Of a stretch of 64,000 bases of DNA, positions 1 to 8,925 are shown in pieces. The stretch's first letter is position 1. Each line of letters starts with the position of its first letter. The stretch is from the NCBI RefSeq assembly GCF_001580455.1, contig NZ_CP010951.1:4551001-4615000 (forward strand), read 5' to 3'. Origin of the DNA: Ramlibacter tataouinensis. GTDB lineage: Bacteria; Pseudomonadota; Gammaproteobacteria; Burkholderiales; Burkholderiaceae_C. Below the pieces are notes generated by a model. It had not been told where the DNA came from and did no database searches. It saw nothing but the letters and a program-made list of their open reading frames with translations. The position numbers and the translations under genes are program-made.

Positions 1-14
1 CCGCAGCGGAAATC

Positions 15-584
15 CTAGTTCTGGGGCCTGGCGGGCTGCTGCTGAGCTTCAGCCGGCCCGAGATGCAGCACACGGCGGGCGCCGTCGAAGCGGCGCTGCC
101 AGTATCCTTGGCCCATGTCCTCGACCCGCACCTGCGCGCCGGGCTTGGGGGAATGGATGAACTTGCCTTCGCCCACATAGATGCCCACATGGCTGAACGC
201 ACGCTTCATGGTGTTGAAGAACACCAGGTCGCCGGGTTGCAGATCCTTCTTGTCGATCGGCTGCGTCGCGGCCGCTTGGTCGCGGGCCAGGCGCGGCAGC
301 ACGAATCCGACCGTCCGTTCGTACATGGAGCGCACGAAACCGCTGCAGTCGAAGCCCTTGGCCTCATCGGTGCCGCCGCGGCGGTACGGCACGCCCAGGA
401 ATCCCATAGCCGTCATCACCAGTTCGGAGGTGCGGTCGGCCACGCGCGTGCGGACTTCATCGAACTGTGTCAGCAGCGCGGACTCGGCGATGAAGCGCCC
501 CATGTCGTCGTCCGCCGTGGGCGGCGGCGCGGCCTGCACGCTGGTGCAGGCTGCGATCAGGGCGAAGCACAGCCATTTCCTCAT
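15..584 (-). CDS. C40 family (NlpC/P60) cell-wall peptidase, exported
   Basis: A 189-aa protein with an N-terminal signal peptide (MRKWLCFALIAACTSVQA) followed by a single NlpC/P60 domain. The catalytic Cys is in GFDCSGF (about C80) and the His residues in HVGIYVGEG and FIHSP (about H132, H144) complete the expected site. The family cleaves peptide-stem bonds of peptidoglycan in the periplasm. The length suits a single-domain Spr/NlpC-type hydrolase. It is divergent from the sugar dehydrogenase gene, with about 60 bp between them, so the two share a promoter region. The exact bond cleaved cannot be read from the sequence. Confidence 0.9.
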   Translation of the reverse strand: MRKWLCFALIAACTSVQAAPPPTADDDMGRFIAESALLTQFDEVRTRVADRTSELVMTAMGFLGVPYRRGGTDEAKGFDCSGFVRSMYERTVGFVLPRLARDQAAATQPIDKKDLQPGDLVFFNTMKRAFSHVGIYVGEGKFIHSPKPGAQVRVEDMGQGYWQRRFDGARRVLHLGPAEAQQQPARPQN

Positions 585-643
585 GCGGCGCAGGATAGCT
601 GTGTCTGAGCTTACAAGTCAAGTGAGGATTATCGCGTAAGCCC

Positions 644-1789
644 ATGATTTCTAACCAAAAGTTTCACATTTCGTGGATGAGGCAGGCCGTCCCGGCCTTG
701 GCTTTGGCGCTCGCCAGCCTTGCGCTTCTGATGCAGCCGGCACAGGCTCAGGCGCTGCGGGGGGAGCCGGTGGCGACCGGCCTGGAGCGTCCTTGGTCCG
801 TGGCATTCCTGCCGGACGGCCGTTTCCTGGTGACCGAGCGCCCCGGCCGCATGCGGGTGGTCGATGCCGGCGGCAAGCTGGGACCGCCGTTGGGCGGGGT
901 GCCCGAGGTGGTCACGGGCGGCCAGGCCGGCCTGTTCGACGTGGTGCTCGACTCGCAGTTCGCATCGAACCGCACCCTGTACTTCTGCTTCGCCGAGCCG
1001 GCATTTGCCGGCAACGGCACGGCGCTGGCCCGGGCCCGGCTGTCTGCCGACGCCTCCAAACTGGAAGACCTCAAGGTGATCTTCAGCCAGAAGCCGAAGG
1101 TCTCGAGCAGCCTGCACTTCGGCTGCCGGATCGTGGAAACGCGCGACGGCCTGCTGTTCCTGACCCTGGGGGAGCGCTTTTCGCGCAAGGAGCAGGCACA
1201 GCGCCTGGACAACCACATCGGCAAGATCGTGCGCATCACCAAGGAAGGCGCGCCGGCGCCAGGCAATCCCTTTATCGGGCGCGAGGGGGCCCTGCCCGAG
1301 ATCTGGAGCTACGGTCATCGCAATTCGCAGGGCGCGGCGCTGGCGGCCGACGGCACCTTGTGGATGCACGAGCACGGTCCGCAGGGCGGCGACGAGGTCA
1401 ACGTGGCCCTGCCGGGACGCAACTATGGCTGGCCGGTCATCACGTACGGCGAGAACTACGGCGGCGGCCCGGTGGGCGAGGGCCTCACCGCCAAGGAAGG
1501 CATGGAGCAGCCGCTGCACTACTGGGTGCCCTCGATCGCGCCCTCCGGCATGGCCTTCGTCACCAGCGACCGCTACGGTCCGGCCATGAAGGGCAATCTG
1601 TTCGTCGGGTCGCTGAAGTTCGGCTACCTGGCACGGCTCGAGTTCGCGCAGGGCAAGGTCACGCGCGAGAGCAAGGCCCTGCAGGTCGGCGAGCGTGTGC
1701 GCGACGTGAAACAGGGACCGGACGGCTGGCTCTACCTGGTGACCGACGAGGCCAGGGGCAGCCTGATCCGTGTGCTGCCGTCTCCATGA
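644..1789 (+). CDS. PQQ-dependent aldose sugar dehydrogenase family (YliI/Asd-like), exported
   Basis: A 381-aa protein with a hydrophobic export signal ending around MQPAQAQA. The mature part is the six-bladed propeller of soluble PQQ glucose/aldose dehydrogenases, with GLERPWSVAFLPDG near the N-terminus and YGHRNSQG followed by HEHGPQGGDEVN, which holds the conserved His and Asp/Glu of the PQQ and calcium site. Family members oxidise the C1 hydroxyl of aldoses in the periplasm. An ATG at 677 gives a cleaner signal peptide (MRQAVPALALAL...) and is a good alternative start; neither start has a strong Shine-Dalgarno. The substrate is unknown. Confidence 0.85.
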   Translation: MISNQKFHISWMRQAVPALALALASLALLMQPAQAQALRGEPVATGLERPWSVAFLPDGRFLVTERPGRMRVVDAGGKLGPPLGGVPEVVTGGQAGLFDVVLDSQFASNRTLYFCFAEPAFAGNGTALARARLSADASKLEDLKVIFSQKPKVSSSLHFGCRIVETRDGLLFLTLGERFSRKEQAQRLDNHIGKIVRITKEGAPAPGNPFIGREGALPEIWSYGHRNSQGAALAADGTLWMHEHGPQGGDEVNVALPGRNYGWPVITYGENYGGGPVGEGLTAKEGMEQPLHYWVPSIAPSGMAFVTSDRYGPAMKGNLFVGSLKFGYLARLEFAQGKVTRESKALQVGERVRDVKQGPDGWLYLVTDEARGSLIRVLPSP

Positions 1790-1820
1790 TCCACTGAAAA
1801 TCAAAGGAACCGACCAACCC

Positions 1821-2423
1821 ATGCTTCTTGATGTCGACGATTGCCAGCTGGTGCTGGTGGACTACCAGGCCCGGCTCATGCCATCCATCCACGAGGGCGA
1901 GCTGGTGCTTCGCAATGCCGCGCGCCTGGGGCGCTGCGCCCAGCTGCTGGACGTTCCGGTCTGGGGCACCGAAGAGAACCCGCAGGGACTGGGTCCCAAT
2001 GACCCCGAGGTCCGCGCGCTTTGCCGCAAGACGCTGGCCAAGATGCATTTCAGCGCCTGCGCCGAAGGCCTGGTCGAGCTGCTACGGCCGCCGGCCCGGC
2101 CCCAGGGCGGCAACGCGCGCAGCCTGCCCAAGCACCTGCAAAAGCCTGCTGCCGCGCCGGCACAGCGCGGCAGCGTGGTCATCGCCGGCTGCGAGGCCCA
2201 TGTGTGCCTCATGCAGACCGCGCTCGAGCTGCTGGACGAGGAGTTCGAGGTCTGGGTGGTGACCGATGCCTGCAGCTCCCGCACCGAGCGCAACCGCGAC
2301 GCGGCCTTCGACCGGCTGGCCGGCGCCGGCTGCGAGCTCGTGACGACCGAGATGGTGGCCTTCGAGTGGCTGCGCAGCGCGGGCCATCCGGCGTTCGAGG
2401 AGGTGTTGAGCCTGATCAAGTAG
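1821..2423 (+). CDS. Isochorismatase-like cysteine hydrolase
   Basis: A 200-aa alpha/beta hydrolase of the isochorismatase/nicotinamidase superfamily. The catalytic triad is visible: Asp14 in LVLVDYQ, Lys74 in AKMHFSAC and Cys129 in GCEAHVCL. This resembles the YcaC-type branch, whose substrates are mostly unknown. An upstream in-frame start at 1770 would overlap the preceding gene; ATG 1821, with AAAGGA upstream, matches the family N-terminus (MLLDVDDCQLVLVDYQ). It lies 32 bp after the sugar dehydrogenase and before prpE, all on the same strand, so co-transcription is possible. No specific substrate can be assigned. Confidence 0.85.
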   Translation: MLLDVDDCQLVLVDYQARLMPSIHEGELVLRNAARLGRCAQLLDVPVWGTEENPQGLGPNDPEVRALCRKTLAKMHFSACAEGLVELLRPPARPQGGNARSLPKHLQKPAAAPAQRGSVVIAGCEAHVCLMQTALELLDEEFEVWVVTDACSSRTERNRDAAFDRLAGAGCELVTTEMVAFEWLRSAGHPAFEEVLSLIK

Positions 2424-2510
2424 AAAGACAAAGGGGGCGCGGCGTCAGGTTCGGGCAAAGGGCGACATCCACAATCGCGCCGCTGTGTGACTGGACACCA
2501 GGAGACATCC

Positions 2511-4406
2511 GTGAAATTCGCAGATTTCCATCGCCGCTCCATCGAGGACCGGGACGCCTTCTGGGCCGAGCAGGCCCGGCTGATCGACTGGAAGAGCCCG
2601 CCGCAGGCGATCTGCGACAACAGCCGGCCGCCGTTCACGCGCTGGTTCGCGGGCGGTACCACCAACCTGTGCCACAACGCGGTCGACCGGCACCTGAAGG
2701 ACCGCCCCGACCAGCCGGCCCTGATCTACGTTTCCAGCGAAACCGGCATCGAGCGCACCTACAGCTTCCGGCAGCTGCATGAAGAGGTGCAGAAGGCGGC
2801 GGCGGCGCTGCAGAGCCTGGGTGTCGGCAGGGGCGACCGTGTGCTGATCTACATGCCCATGATCGCCGAGGCCGCCTTTGCGATGCTGGCCTGCGCGCGC
2901 ATCGGAGCGATCCATTCGGTGGTGTTCGGCGGCTTCGCCTCGGTGTCGCTGGCCTCGCGCATCGAGGATGCCACCCCCAAGGTCATCGTCAGCGCCGATG
3001 CCGGCTCGCGCGGTGGCAAGGTGGTGGCGTACAAGCCGCTGCTGGACGAGGCGATCCGCCTCTCCAGCCACAAGCCGCAGTCGGTGCTGATGATGGACCG
3101 CGGGCTCGCGCCCATGGAGCGGGCGGCCGGGCGCGACCATGACTGGGCCGAGGCCACGGCGCGGCACGCCGGCGCGCAGGTGCCTTGCGAATGGCTGGAC
3201 GCCACGGACATCAGCTACACCATCTACACCAGCGGCACCACCGGCCGGCCCAAGGGGGTGCAGCGCGACGTCGGCGGCTATGCCGTGGCGCTGGCGGCCA
3301 GCATGAAGCACATCTTCCTCGGCGAGCCGGGGGAGACCTACTTCTCCACCAGCGACATCGGCTGGGTCGTCGGGCACAGCTACATCATTTACGGCCCCCT
3401 GATCGCGGGCATGGCGACCATCATGTACGAGGGGCTGCCGATCCGCCCCGACGCCGGCATCTGGTGGAGCCTGGTCGAGAAGTACAAGGTGACCGGCATG
3501 TTCAGCGCCCCGACGGCGGTGCGGGTGCTCAAGAAGCAGGACCCCGCCTTCCTCAGGAAATACGACCTGTCCTCGCTCAAGGCGTTGTTCCTGGCGGGCG
3601 AGCCGCTGGACGAGCCCACGGCGCGCTGGATCAGCGAAGGGCTGGGCGTTCCCATCATCGACAACTACTGGCAGACCGAAAGCGGCTGGCCCATCCTGAC
3701 CATCGCCAACGGCGTCGAGCGCAAGCCGAGCAAGTTCGGCAGTCCGGGGGTGCCGATGTACGGCTACGACGTGAAGCTGGTGCATGAGTCGACCGGCGAG
3801 GAACTGCGCGCCCCCAACGAAAAGGGCGTGGTGGTGATCGAAGGTCCCACGCCGCCGGGCTTCATGCAGACGGTGTGGGGCGACGACGAACGCTACGTCA
3901 AGACCTACTGGCAGACCATTCCCGGCAAGAGGCTCTACAGCACCTTCGACTGGGGCATCCGCGACGAGGACGGTTACTACTACATCCTGGGCCGCACCGA
4001 CGACGTGATCAACGTGGCGGGCCACCGACTCGGCACCCGCGAGATCGAGGAGAGCATCTCCAGCCACCCGAACGTCGCCGAAGTGGCGGTGGTGGGCGTG
4101 GCGGACCAGCTCAAGGGCCAGGTCGCCATGGCCTTCGCCGTGGCCCGCGACACCACGGGCCTGGCAGACGCCGCCGGCCGCATGAAGCTCGAAGGCGAGA
4201 TCATGAAGCTCGTCGATGAACAACTGGGCGCGGTGGCGCGTCCCGCGCGCGTGCACTTCGTGAACCTGCTGCCCAAGACCCGCAGCGGCAAGCTCCTGCG
4301 CCGCGCGATCCAGGCCGTCGCCGAAGGCCGCGACCCGGGCGACCTGACGACCATAGAGGATCCGTCGACGTTGCAGCAGATCAAGGAACTGGTGGGCGGC
4401 AAATAG
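2511..4406 (+). CDS. prpE: Propionyl-CoA synthetase
   Basis: This acyl-CoA synthetase of the AMP-binding superfamily makes propionyl-CoA from propionate, ATP and CoA, the entry step of the methylcitrate cycle. The protein is 631 aa and very similar along its length to E. coli PrpE: FWAEQARLIDW, TNLCHNAVDRHL, the P-loop-like YTSGTTGRPKGVQRDVGGYAVAL, DNYWQTESGWP, and the C-terminal TRSGKLLRR, which holds the acetylation-sensitive catalytic Lys. The GTG at 2511 is chosen because AGGAG lies 6 nt upstream and the product begins like family members. The rest of the prp operon is not nearby. Confidence 0.95.
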   Translation: MKFADFHRRSIEDRDAFWAEQARLIDWKSPPQAICDNSRPPFTRWFAGGTTNLCHNAVDRHLKDRPDQPALIYVSSETGIERTYSFRQLHEEVQKAAAALQSLGVGRGDRVLIYMPMIAEAAFAMLACARIGAIHSVVFGGFASVSLASRIEDATPKVIVSADAGSRGGKVVAYKPLLDEAIRLSSHKPQSVLMMDRGLAPMERAAGRDHDWAEATARHAGAQVPCEWLDATDISYTIYTSGTTGRPKGVQRDVGGYAVALAASMKHIFLGEPGETYFSTSDIGWVVGHSYIIYGPLIAGMATIMYEGLPIRPDAGIWWSLVEKYKVTGMFSAPTAVRVLKKQDPAFLRKYDLSSLKALFLAGEPLDEPTARWISEGLGVPIIDNYWQTESGWPILTIANGVERKPSKFGSPGVPMYGYDVKLVHESTGEELRAPNEKGVVVIEGPTPPGFMQTVWGDDERYVKTYWQTIPGKRLYSTFDWGIRDEDGYYYILGRTDDVINVAGHRLGTREIEESISSHPNVAEVAVVGVADQLKGQVAMAFAVARDTTGLADAAGRMKLEGEIMKLVDEQLGAVARPARVHFVNLLPKTRSGKLLRRAIQAVAEGRDPGDLTTIEDPSTLQQIKELVGGK

Positions 4407-4705
4407 CTGACCGGCTCGGTCAGTTCAAAGAAGCGACCCCACCCCAACCCTCCCCCGGCGGGGGAGGGAGTGGGAAACGGTCTGCCCCCTCTCCCCCGCG
4501 GGGGAGAGGGATGGGGTGAGGGGGTTCGTGAAGACGGCCGCCGGCCGTGGGTTGCGGATGCGAACTGCCACGGAACGTGGCAGAATCGCGTCCGCAACCC
4601 ACGGCCCTTCCAGCCACAGTCGCATCCGCCATCCGGTTCAGCCGTGTCGCGGAAGGTTTTTCAACCAGCCCAAGCCTCCTCCAGGGAGGCGGAGAGTAGC
4701 GCAGC
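4407..4705. repeat. Repeat-rich spacer before sucA (GC-rich REP-like palindromes)
   Basis: This 299-bp gene-free stretch holds palindromic DNA and no credible gene. At about 4434-4522 two C-rich/G-rich hairpins occur (CCCTCCCCC/GGGGGAGGG, then CCCTCTCCCCC/GGGGGAGAGGG). They are flanked by CCCCACCCCAACCC on the left and GGGATGGGGTGAGGGG on the right, so the block as a whole is an inverted repeat. This is the style of dispersed extragenic palindromes in many high-GC proteobacteria. The sucA promoter must lie here or within the repeats; no clear -35/-10 pair was found. Confidence 0.7.
4543..4606. repeat. 64-bp near-perfect inverted repeat (long hairpin)
   Basis: The outer arms are 16 bp and perfect: GGCCGTGGGTTGCGGA at 4543 and its reverse complement ending at 4606. 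An imperfect middle part follows, then a perfect 7-bp inner stem TGCCACG/CGTGGCA closed by a GAA triloop. Nearly the whole element can fold into one long stem. It ends 99 bp before the sucA ATG and has no T-run, so it is not a simple terminator. It could be a dispersed palindromic element or a leader structure for sucA. Confidence 0.75.
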
Positions 4706-7576
4706 ATGAGCGAGACGAGCACCGTCTACACGGCCTACAAAGGCAATTCCTATCTGTTTGGCGGCAACGCCCCGTACGTCGAGGAGATGTACGAGAACTA
4801 CCTTGCCAACCCCGGCAGCGTCCCCGCCACCTGGCGCGAGTACTTCGACGCCCTGCAGCACGTACCGGCCTCGGACGGCAGCAACGCCAAGGACGTTCCG
4901 CACCTACCGGTCATCAACGCCTTTGCCGAACGTGCCAAACAGGGCGGCACGCAGGTGGTGGTTGCGGCGGGCGCCGATTCGGAACTCGCCCGCAAGCGCA
5001 CCGCAGTCCAGCAGCTGATCGCTGCCTACCGCAACGTCGGATCGCGCTGGGCCGACCTCGATCCGCTCAAGCGCGCCGAGCGGGAGAGCATCCCGGAACT
5101 CGACCCCTCTTTTTACGGCTTCTCCGACGCCGACCACGAGGCGGTGTTCAACACCAGCAACACCTTCTTCGGGCGCGACAGCATGTCGCTGCGCGAGCTG
5201 ATCAACGCGCTGCGCGAGACCTACTGCGGCACCATCGGCGTCGAGTACATGTACATCAGCGACCAGACGCGCAAGCGCTGGTGGCAGCAGAAGCTCGAGT
5301 CCATCCGCAGCAAGCCGAACTTCAACGTCGAGAAGAAAAAGCACATCCTGGACCGGCTCACCGCCGCGGAAGGACTGGAACGTTTCCTGCACACCAAGTA
5401 CGTGGGCCAGAAGCGCTTCTCGCTGGAAGGCGGCGAAAGCTTCATCGCCTCGATGGACGAGCTGATCCAGCGGGCTGGCACCAGCGGCGTGCAGGAGATC
5501 GTCATCGGCATGGCGCACCGCGGCCGCCTGAACGTGCTGGTCAATACGCTGGGCAAGATGCCGGCCGACCTGTTCGCCGAGTTCGAGCACACGGCCAAGG
5601 AGGACCTGCCGGCCGGCGACGTGAAGTACCACCAGGGCTTCAGCTCGGACGTGACCACCCCCGGCGGCCCGGTCCATCTGTCGCTGGCCTTCAACCCCTC
5701 GCACCTGGAGATCGTGAATCCGGTGGTGGAGGGCTCGGTACGCGCGCGCATGGACCGCCGCGCCGACCCCAAGGGCGCGCAGGTGCTGCCGGTGCTGGTG
5801 CACGGCGACGCCGCCTTCGCCGGCCAAGGCGTGGTGCAGGAGACCCTGGCGCTGGCCGAGACCCGCGGCTACTACACCGGCGGCACGGTCCATATCGTGA
5901 TCAACAACCAGATCGGGTTCACCACCTCCGACCCGCGCGATGCCCGCTCCACGCTGTACTGCACGGACGTGGTCAAGATGATCGAGGCGCCGGTGCTGCA
6001 CGTGAACGGCGATGACCCCGAGGCCGTGGTGCTGGCCACCCAGCTGGCCCTTGAATACCGGATGGAATTCAGCAAGGACGTGGTGCTGGACATCATCTGC
6101 TTCCGCAAGCTCGGCCACAACGAGCAGGACACGCCGGCACTGACCCAGCCGCTGATGTACAAGAAGATCGCGGCGCACCCCGGCACCCGCAAGCTGTACG
6201 CCGACAAGCTGGCCGCGCAGGGGCTGGGCGATACGCTGGGCGACGAGAAGGTCAAGGCCTATCGCGCCGCCATGGATGCCGGCAAGCACACGATCGATCC
6301 TGTGCTGACCAACTTCAAGAGCAAGTACGCAGTCGACTGGCACCCGTTCCTGAACAGGAAGTGGACCGACTCCGCCGACACGGCGATCCCCAATGCCGAG
6401 TGGCGCCGCCTGGCCGAGCGCCTCACGCATGTGCCCGAGAACTTCACGGTGCACCCGCTGGTGAAGAAGGTGCTGGAAGACCGCGCTGCCATGGGCCGTG
6501 GCGAGGTCAACGTGGACTGGGGGATGGGCGAGCACATGGCCTACGCCTCGCTGGTGGCCAGCGGCTATCCGGTGCGCCTGTCGGGCGAGGATTGCGGTCG
6601 CGGCACCTTCACCCACCGCCATTCCGTGCTGCACGACCAGAACCGCGAGAAGTGGGACGTGGGCACCTATGTCCCGCTGCAGAACGTCGCGGAGAACCAG
6701 GCGCCGTTCGTCGTGATCGACTCCATCCTGTCCGAAGAGGCAGTGCTGGGCTTCGAGTATGGCTACGCCTCCAACGACCCCAACACGCTGGTGATCTGGG
6801 AAGCGCAGTTCGGCGACTTCGTCAACGGCGCCCAGGTCGTGATCGACCAGTTCATCGCTTCGGGCGAGGTCAAGTGGGGCCGCGTCAACGGCATCACGCT
6901 GATGCTCCCGCACGGCTACGAAGGGCAGGGTCCCGAGCACAGCTCGGCGCGCCTGGAGCGCTTCATGCAGCTGTCGGCCGACACCAACATGCAGGTGTGC
7001 CAACCGACCACGGCCAGCCAGATCTTCCACCTGCTGCGCCGGCAGATGATCCGACCGCTGCGCAAGCCGCTGGTGATCATGACGCCCAAGTCGCTGCTGC
7101 GGAACAAGGACGCCACCTCGCCGCTTTCGGAATTCACCAAGGGCGGCTTCCAGACGGTGATCCCGGAGTCCAAGGAGCTCAAGGCCGACAAGGTCAAGCG
7201 CATCGTCGTGTGCTCGGGCAAGGTCTACTACGACCTCGCCAAGAAGCGCGAGGAAAAGGGTGCCGACGACGTCGTCATCCTGCGCGTGGAGCAGCTCTAT
7301 CCCTTCCCGCACAAGGCCTTCGCCGCGGAGCTGAAGAAGTACCCGCAGGCGAGTGAGATCGTGTGGTGCCAGGACGAGCCGCAGAACCAGGGCGCCTGGT
7401 TCTTCATCCAGCACAACATCCACGAGAACATGCTCGAAGGGCAGAAGCTCGGCTACGCGGGCCGCCCGGCATCGGCCTCGCCCGCCGTGGGCTACTCGCA
7501 CCTGCACCAGGACCAGCAGAAGGCGCTGGTCGATGCGGCGTTCGCCAAGCTCAAGGGCTTCGTGTTGTCCAAGTGA
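4706..7576 (+). CDS. sucA: 2-oxoglutarate dehydrogenase E1 component
   Basis: The thiamine-diphosphate E1 subunit (956 aa) decarboxylates 2-oxoglutarate in the TCA cycle and passes the succinyl group to the E2 lipoyl arm. Visible motifs are MAHRGRLNVLVNTLGK, the ThDP-binding region HGDAAFAGQGVVQE, GDDPEAVVLATQLA, and the pyrimidine-binding region with GYEGQGPEHSSARLER. The N-terminus keeps the short E2-binding segment (SYLFGGNAPYVEEMYENYLANP). The length is that of the E. coli enzyme. It is first in the order sucA-sucB-lpdA, so the complete complex is encoded in one run. Confidence 0.98.
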   Translation: MSETSTVYTAYKGNSYLFGGNAPYVEEMYENYLANPGSVPATWREYFDALQHVPASDGSNAKDVPHLPVINAFAERAKQGGTQVVVAAGADSELARKRTAVQQLIAAYRNVGSRWADLDPLKRAERESIPELDPSFYGFSDADHEAVFNTSNTFFGRDSMSLRELINALRETYCGTIGVEYMYISDQTRKRWWQQKLESIRSKPNFNVEKKKHILDRLTAAEGLERFLHTKYVGQKRFSLEGGESFIASMDELIQRAGTSGVQEIVIGMAHRGRLNVLVNTLGKMPADLFAEFEHTAKEDLPAGDVKYHQGFSSDVTTPGGPVHLSLAFNPSHLEIVNPVVEGSVRARMDRRADPKGAQVLPVLVHGDAAFAGQGVVQETLALAETRGYYTGGTVHIVINNQIGFTTSDPRDARSTLYCTDVVKMIEAPVLHVNGDDPEAVVLATQLALEYRMEFSKDVVLDIICFRKLGHNEQDTPALTQPLMYKKIAAHPGTRKLYADKLAAQGLGDTLGDEKVKAYRAAMDAGKHTIDPVLTNFKSKYAVDWHPFLNRKWTDSADTAIPNAEWRRLAERLTHVPENFTVHPLVKKVLEDRAAMGRGEVNVDWGMGEHMAYASLVASGYPVRLSGEDCGRGTFTHRHSVLHDQNREKWDVGTYVPLQNVAENQAPFVVIDSILSEEAVLGFEYGYASNDPNTLVIWEAQFGDFVNGAQVVIDQFIASGEVKWGRVNGITLMLPHGYEGQGPEHSSARLERFMQLSADTNMQVCQPTTASQIFHLLRRQMIRPLRKPLVIMTPKSLLRNKDATSPLSEFTKGGFQTVIPESKELKADKVKRIVVCSGKVYYDLAKKREEKGADDVVILRVEQLYPFPHKAFAAELKKYPQASEIVWCQDEPQNQGAWFFIQHNIHENMLEGQKLGYAGRPASASPAVGYSHLHQDQQKALVDAAFAKLKGFVLSK

Positions 7577-7579
7577 AAA

Positions 7580-7615
7580 CAGGACTCGCCCCCGCTTCGC
7601 CGGGGTCGAGTCCTG
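7580..7615 (+). promoter_or_regulatory. Strong hairpin between sucA and sucB
   Basis: Nine-bp perfect arms (CAGGACTCG at 7580 and CGAGTCCTG ending at 7615) enclose a further C/G-rich stem around a CTTC loop. It begins 4 nt after the sucA stop and ends 34 nt before the sucB ATG. There is no following T-run, so a full Rho-independent terminator is unlikely. An mRNA stabiliser, processing site or partial attenuator that sets E1:E2 ratios is plausible (inference). Confidence 0.6.
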
Positions 7616-7649
7616 GTACTTGCACGTCTAAATTCTGAAAGAACAAGCA

Positions 7650-8915
7650 ATGGCTCTCGTTGAAGTCAAAGTGCCCCAGCTGTCCGAGTCTGTGGCCGAA
7701 GCGACCCTCCTGCAGTGGAAGAAGAAGCCCGGCGACGCCGTCGCCGCCGATGAAATCCTGATCGAGATCGAAACCGACAAGGTCGTGCTCGAAGTGCCCG
7801 CGCCGGCCTCCGGCGTGCTGGCCGAGATCGTGCAAGCCGACGGCGCCACCGTCGCGGCCGATCAACTCATCGCCAAGATCGATACCGAAGGCAAGGCCGC
7901 GGCCGCAGCGGCTCCGGCCCAGGCGGCGCCAGCTGCGCCGGCGCCGGCGCCCGTCGCAGCAGCTGCTGCCGCGATGTCCGGCGCAAAGTCGGACATCGCC
8001 ATGCCGGCCGCCGCGAAGATGATGGCCGACAACCAGCTCGCCGCGGGCTCCGTGCCGGGTACCGGCCGCGACGGCCGCGTGACCAAGGGCGACGTCATCG
8101 GCGCACTGGCAGGCGGCAACAAGCCCGCGACCGCCCCGGTCGCCGCGCCCACCGGCGCGCCCAAGACCCTGCTGCCGGCCGTGGCGGCCCCGGTGTCCGC
8201 GCCCGACATGGGGCAGCGTCCGGAGCAGCGCGTTCCCATGAGCCGCCTGCGTGCGCGGGTGGCCGAGCGCCTGCTGCAGTCGCAATCGACCAACGCCATC
8301 CTCACCACCTTCAACGAGGTGAACATGGCGCCGGTGATGGAGATGCGCAAGCGTTTCCAGGAGAAGTTCGAGAAGGAGCATGGCGTCAAGATCGGCTTCA
8401 TGAGCTTTTTCGTGAAGGCGGCGGTCCACGCGCTGAAGAAGTACCCGGTGCTCAACGCCTCGGTCGACGGCAACGACATCGTCTACCACGGCTTCTTCGA
8501 CATCGGCATCGCCGTGGGTTCCCCGCGCGGCCTGGTGGTGCCCATCCTGCGCAATGCCGACCAGATGAGCTTTGCCGACATCGAGAAGAAGATCGCCGAG
8601 TTCGGTGCCAAGGCGCGCGACGGCAAGCTGGGCATCGAGGAGATGACCGGCGGCACCTTCTCCATCTCCAACGGCGGCGTGTTCGGCTCGATGCTGTCCA
8701 CCCCGATCATCAACCCGCCGCAATCGGCGATCCTGGGCGTGCACGCGACCAAGGACCGCGCCGTGGTGGAGAACGGCCAGATCGTGGTGCGCCCGATGAA
8801 CTACCTGGCCATGTCCTATGACCACCGCATCATCGACGGCCGCGAGGCCGTGCTGGGCCTGGTGGCGATGAAGGAAGCGCTGGAAGACCCCGCGCGCCTG
8901 CTCTTTGACATCTAA
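7650..8915 (+). CDS. sucB: 2-oxoglutarate dehydrogenase E2 (dihydrolipoyl succinyltransferase)
   Basis: The E2 core subunit (421 aa) transfers the succinyl group from lipoamide to CoA. The N-terminal lipoyl domain carries the attachment Lys in EIETDKVVLE. An Ala/Pro-rich linker follows, then the peripheral subunit-binding domain (around MPAAAKMMADNQLA and TGRDGRVTKGDV). The C-terminal catalytic domain ends with MSYDHRIIDGREAVLGL, which has the active-site His and Asp. One lipoyl domain is normal for this enzyme. The stop lies 10 bp before the lpdA ATG. Confidence 0.97.
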   Translation: MALVEVKVPQLSESVAEATLLQWKKKPGDAVAADEILIEIETDKVVLEVPAPASGVLAEIVQADGATVAADQLIAKIDTEGKAAAAAAPAQAAPAAPAPAPVAAAAAAMSGAKSDIAMPAAAKMMADNQLAAGSVPGTGRDGRVTKGDVIGALAGGNKPATAPVAAPTGAPKTLLPAVAAPVSAPDMGQRPEQRVPMSRLRARVAERLLQSQSTNAILTTFNEVNMAPVMEMRKRFQEKFEKEHGVKIGFMSFFVKAAVHALKKYPVLNASVDGNDIVYHGFFDIGIAVGSPRGLVVPILRNADQMSFADIEKKIAEFGAKARDGKLGIEEMTGGTFSISNGGVFGSMLSTPIINPPQSAILGVHATKDRAVVENGQIVVRPMNYLAMSYDHRIIDGREAVLGLVAMKEALEDPARLLFDI

Positions 8916-8925
8916 GGAGCAGCAC

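Noticed and set aside
4904..7507. 867-codon antisense frame opposite sucA
   Set aside because: It mirrors a real, fully recognised gene. Its residues are rich in His, Arg, Gly, Ala as expected from GC-biased antisense reading, and it shows no motifs or ribosome site.
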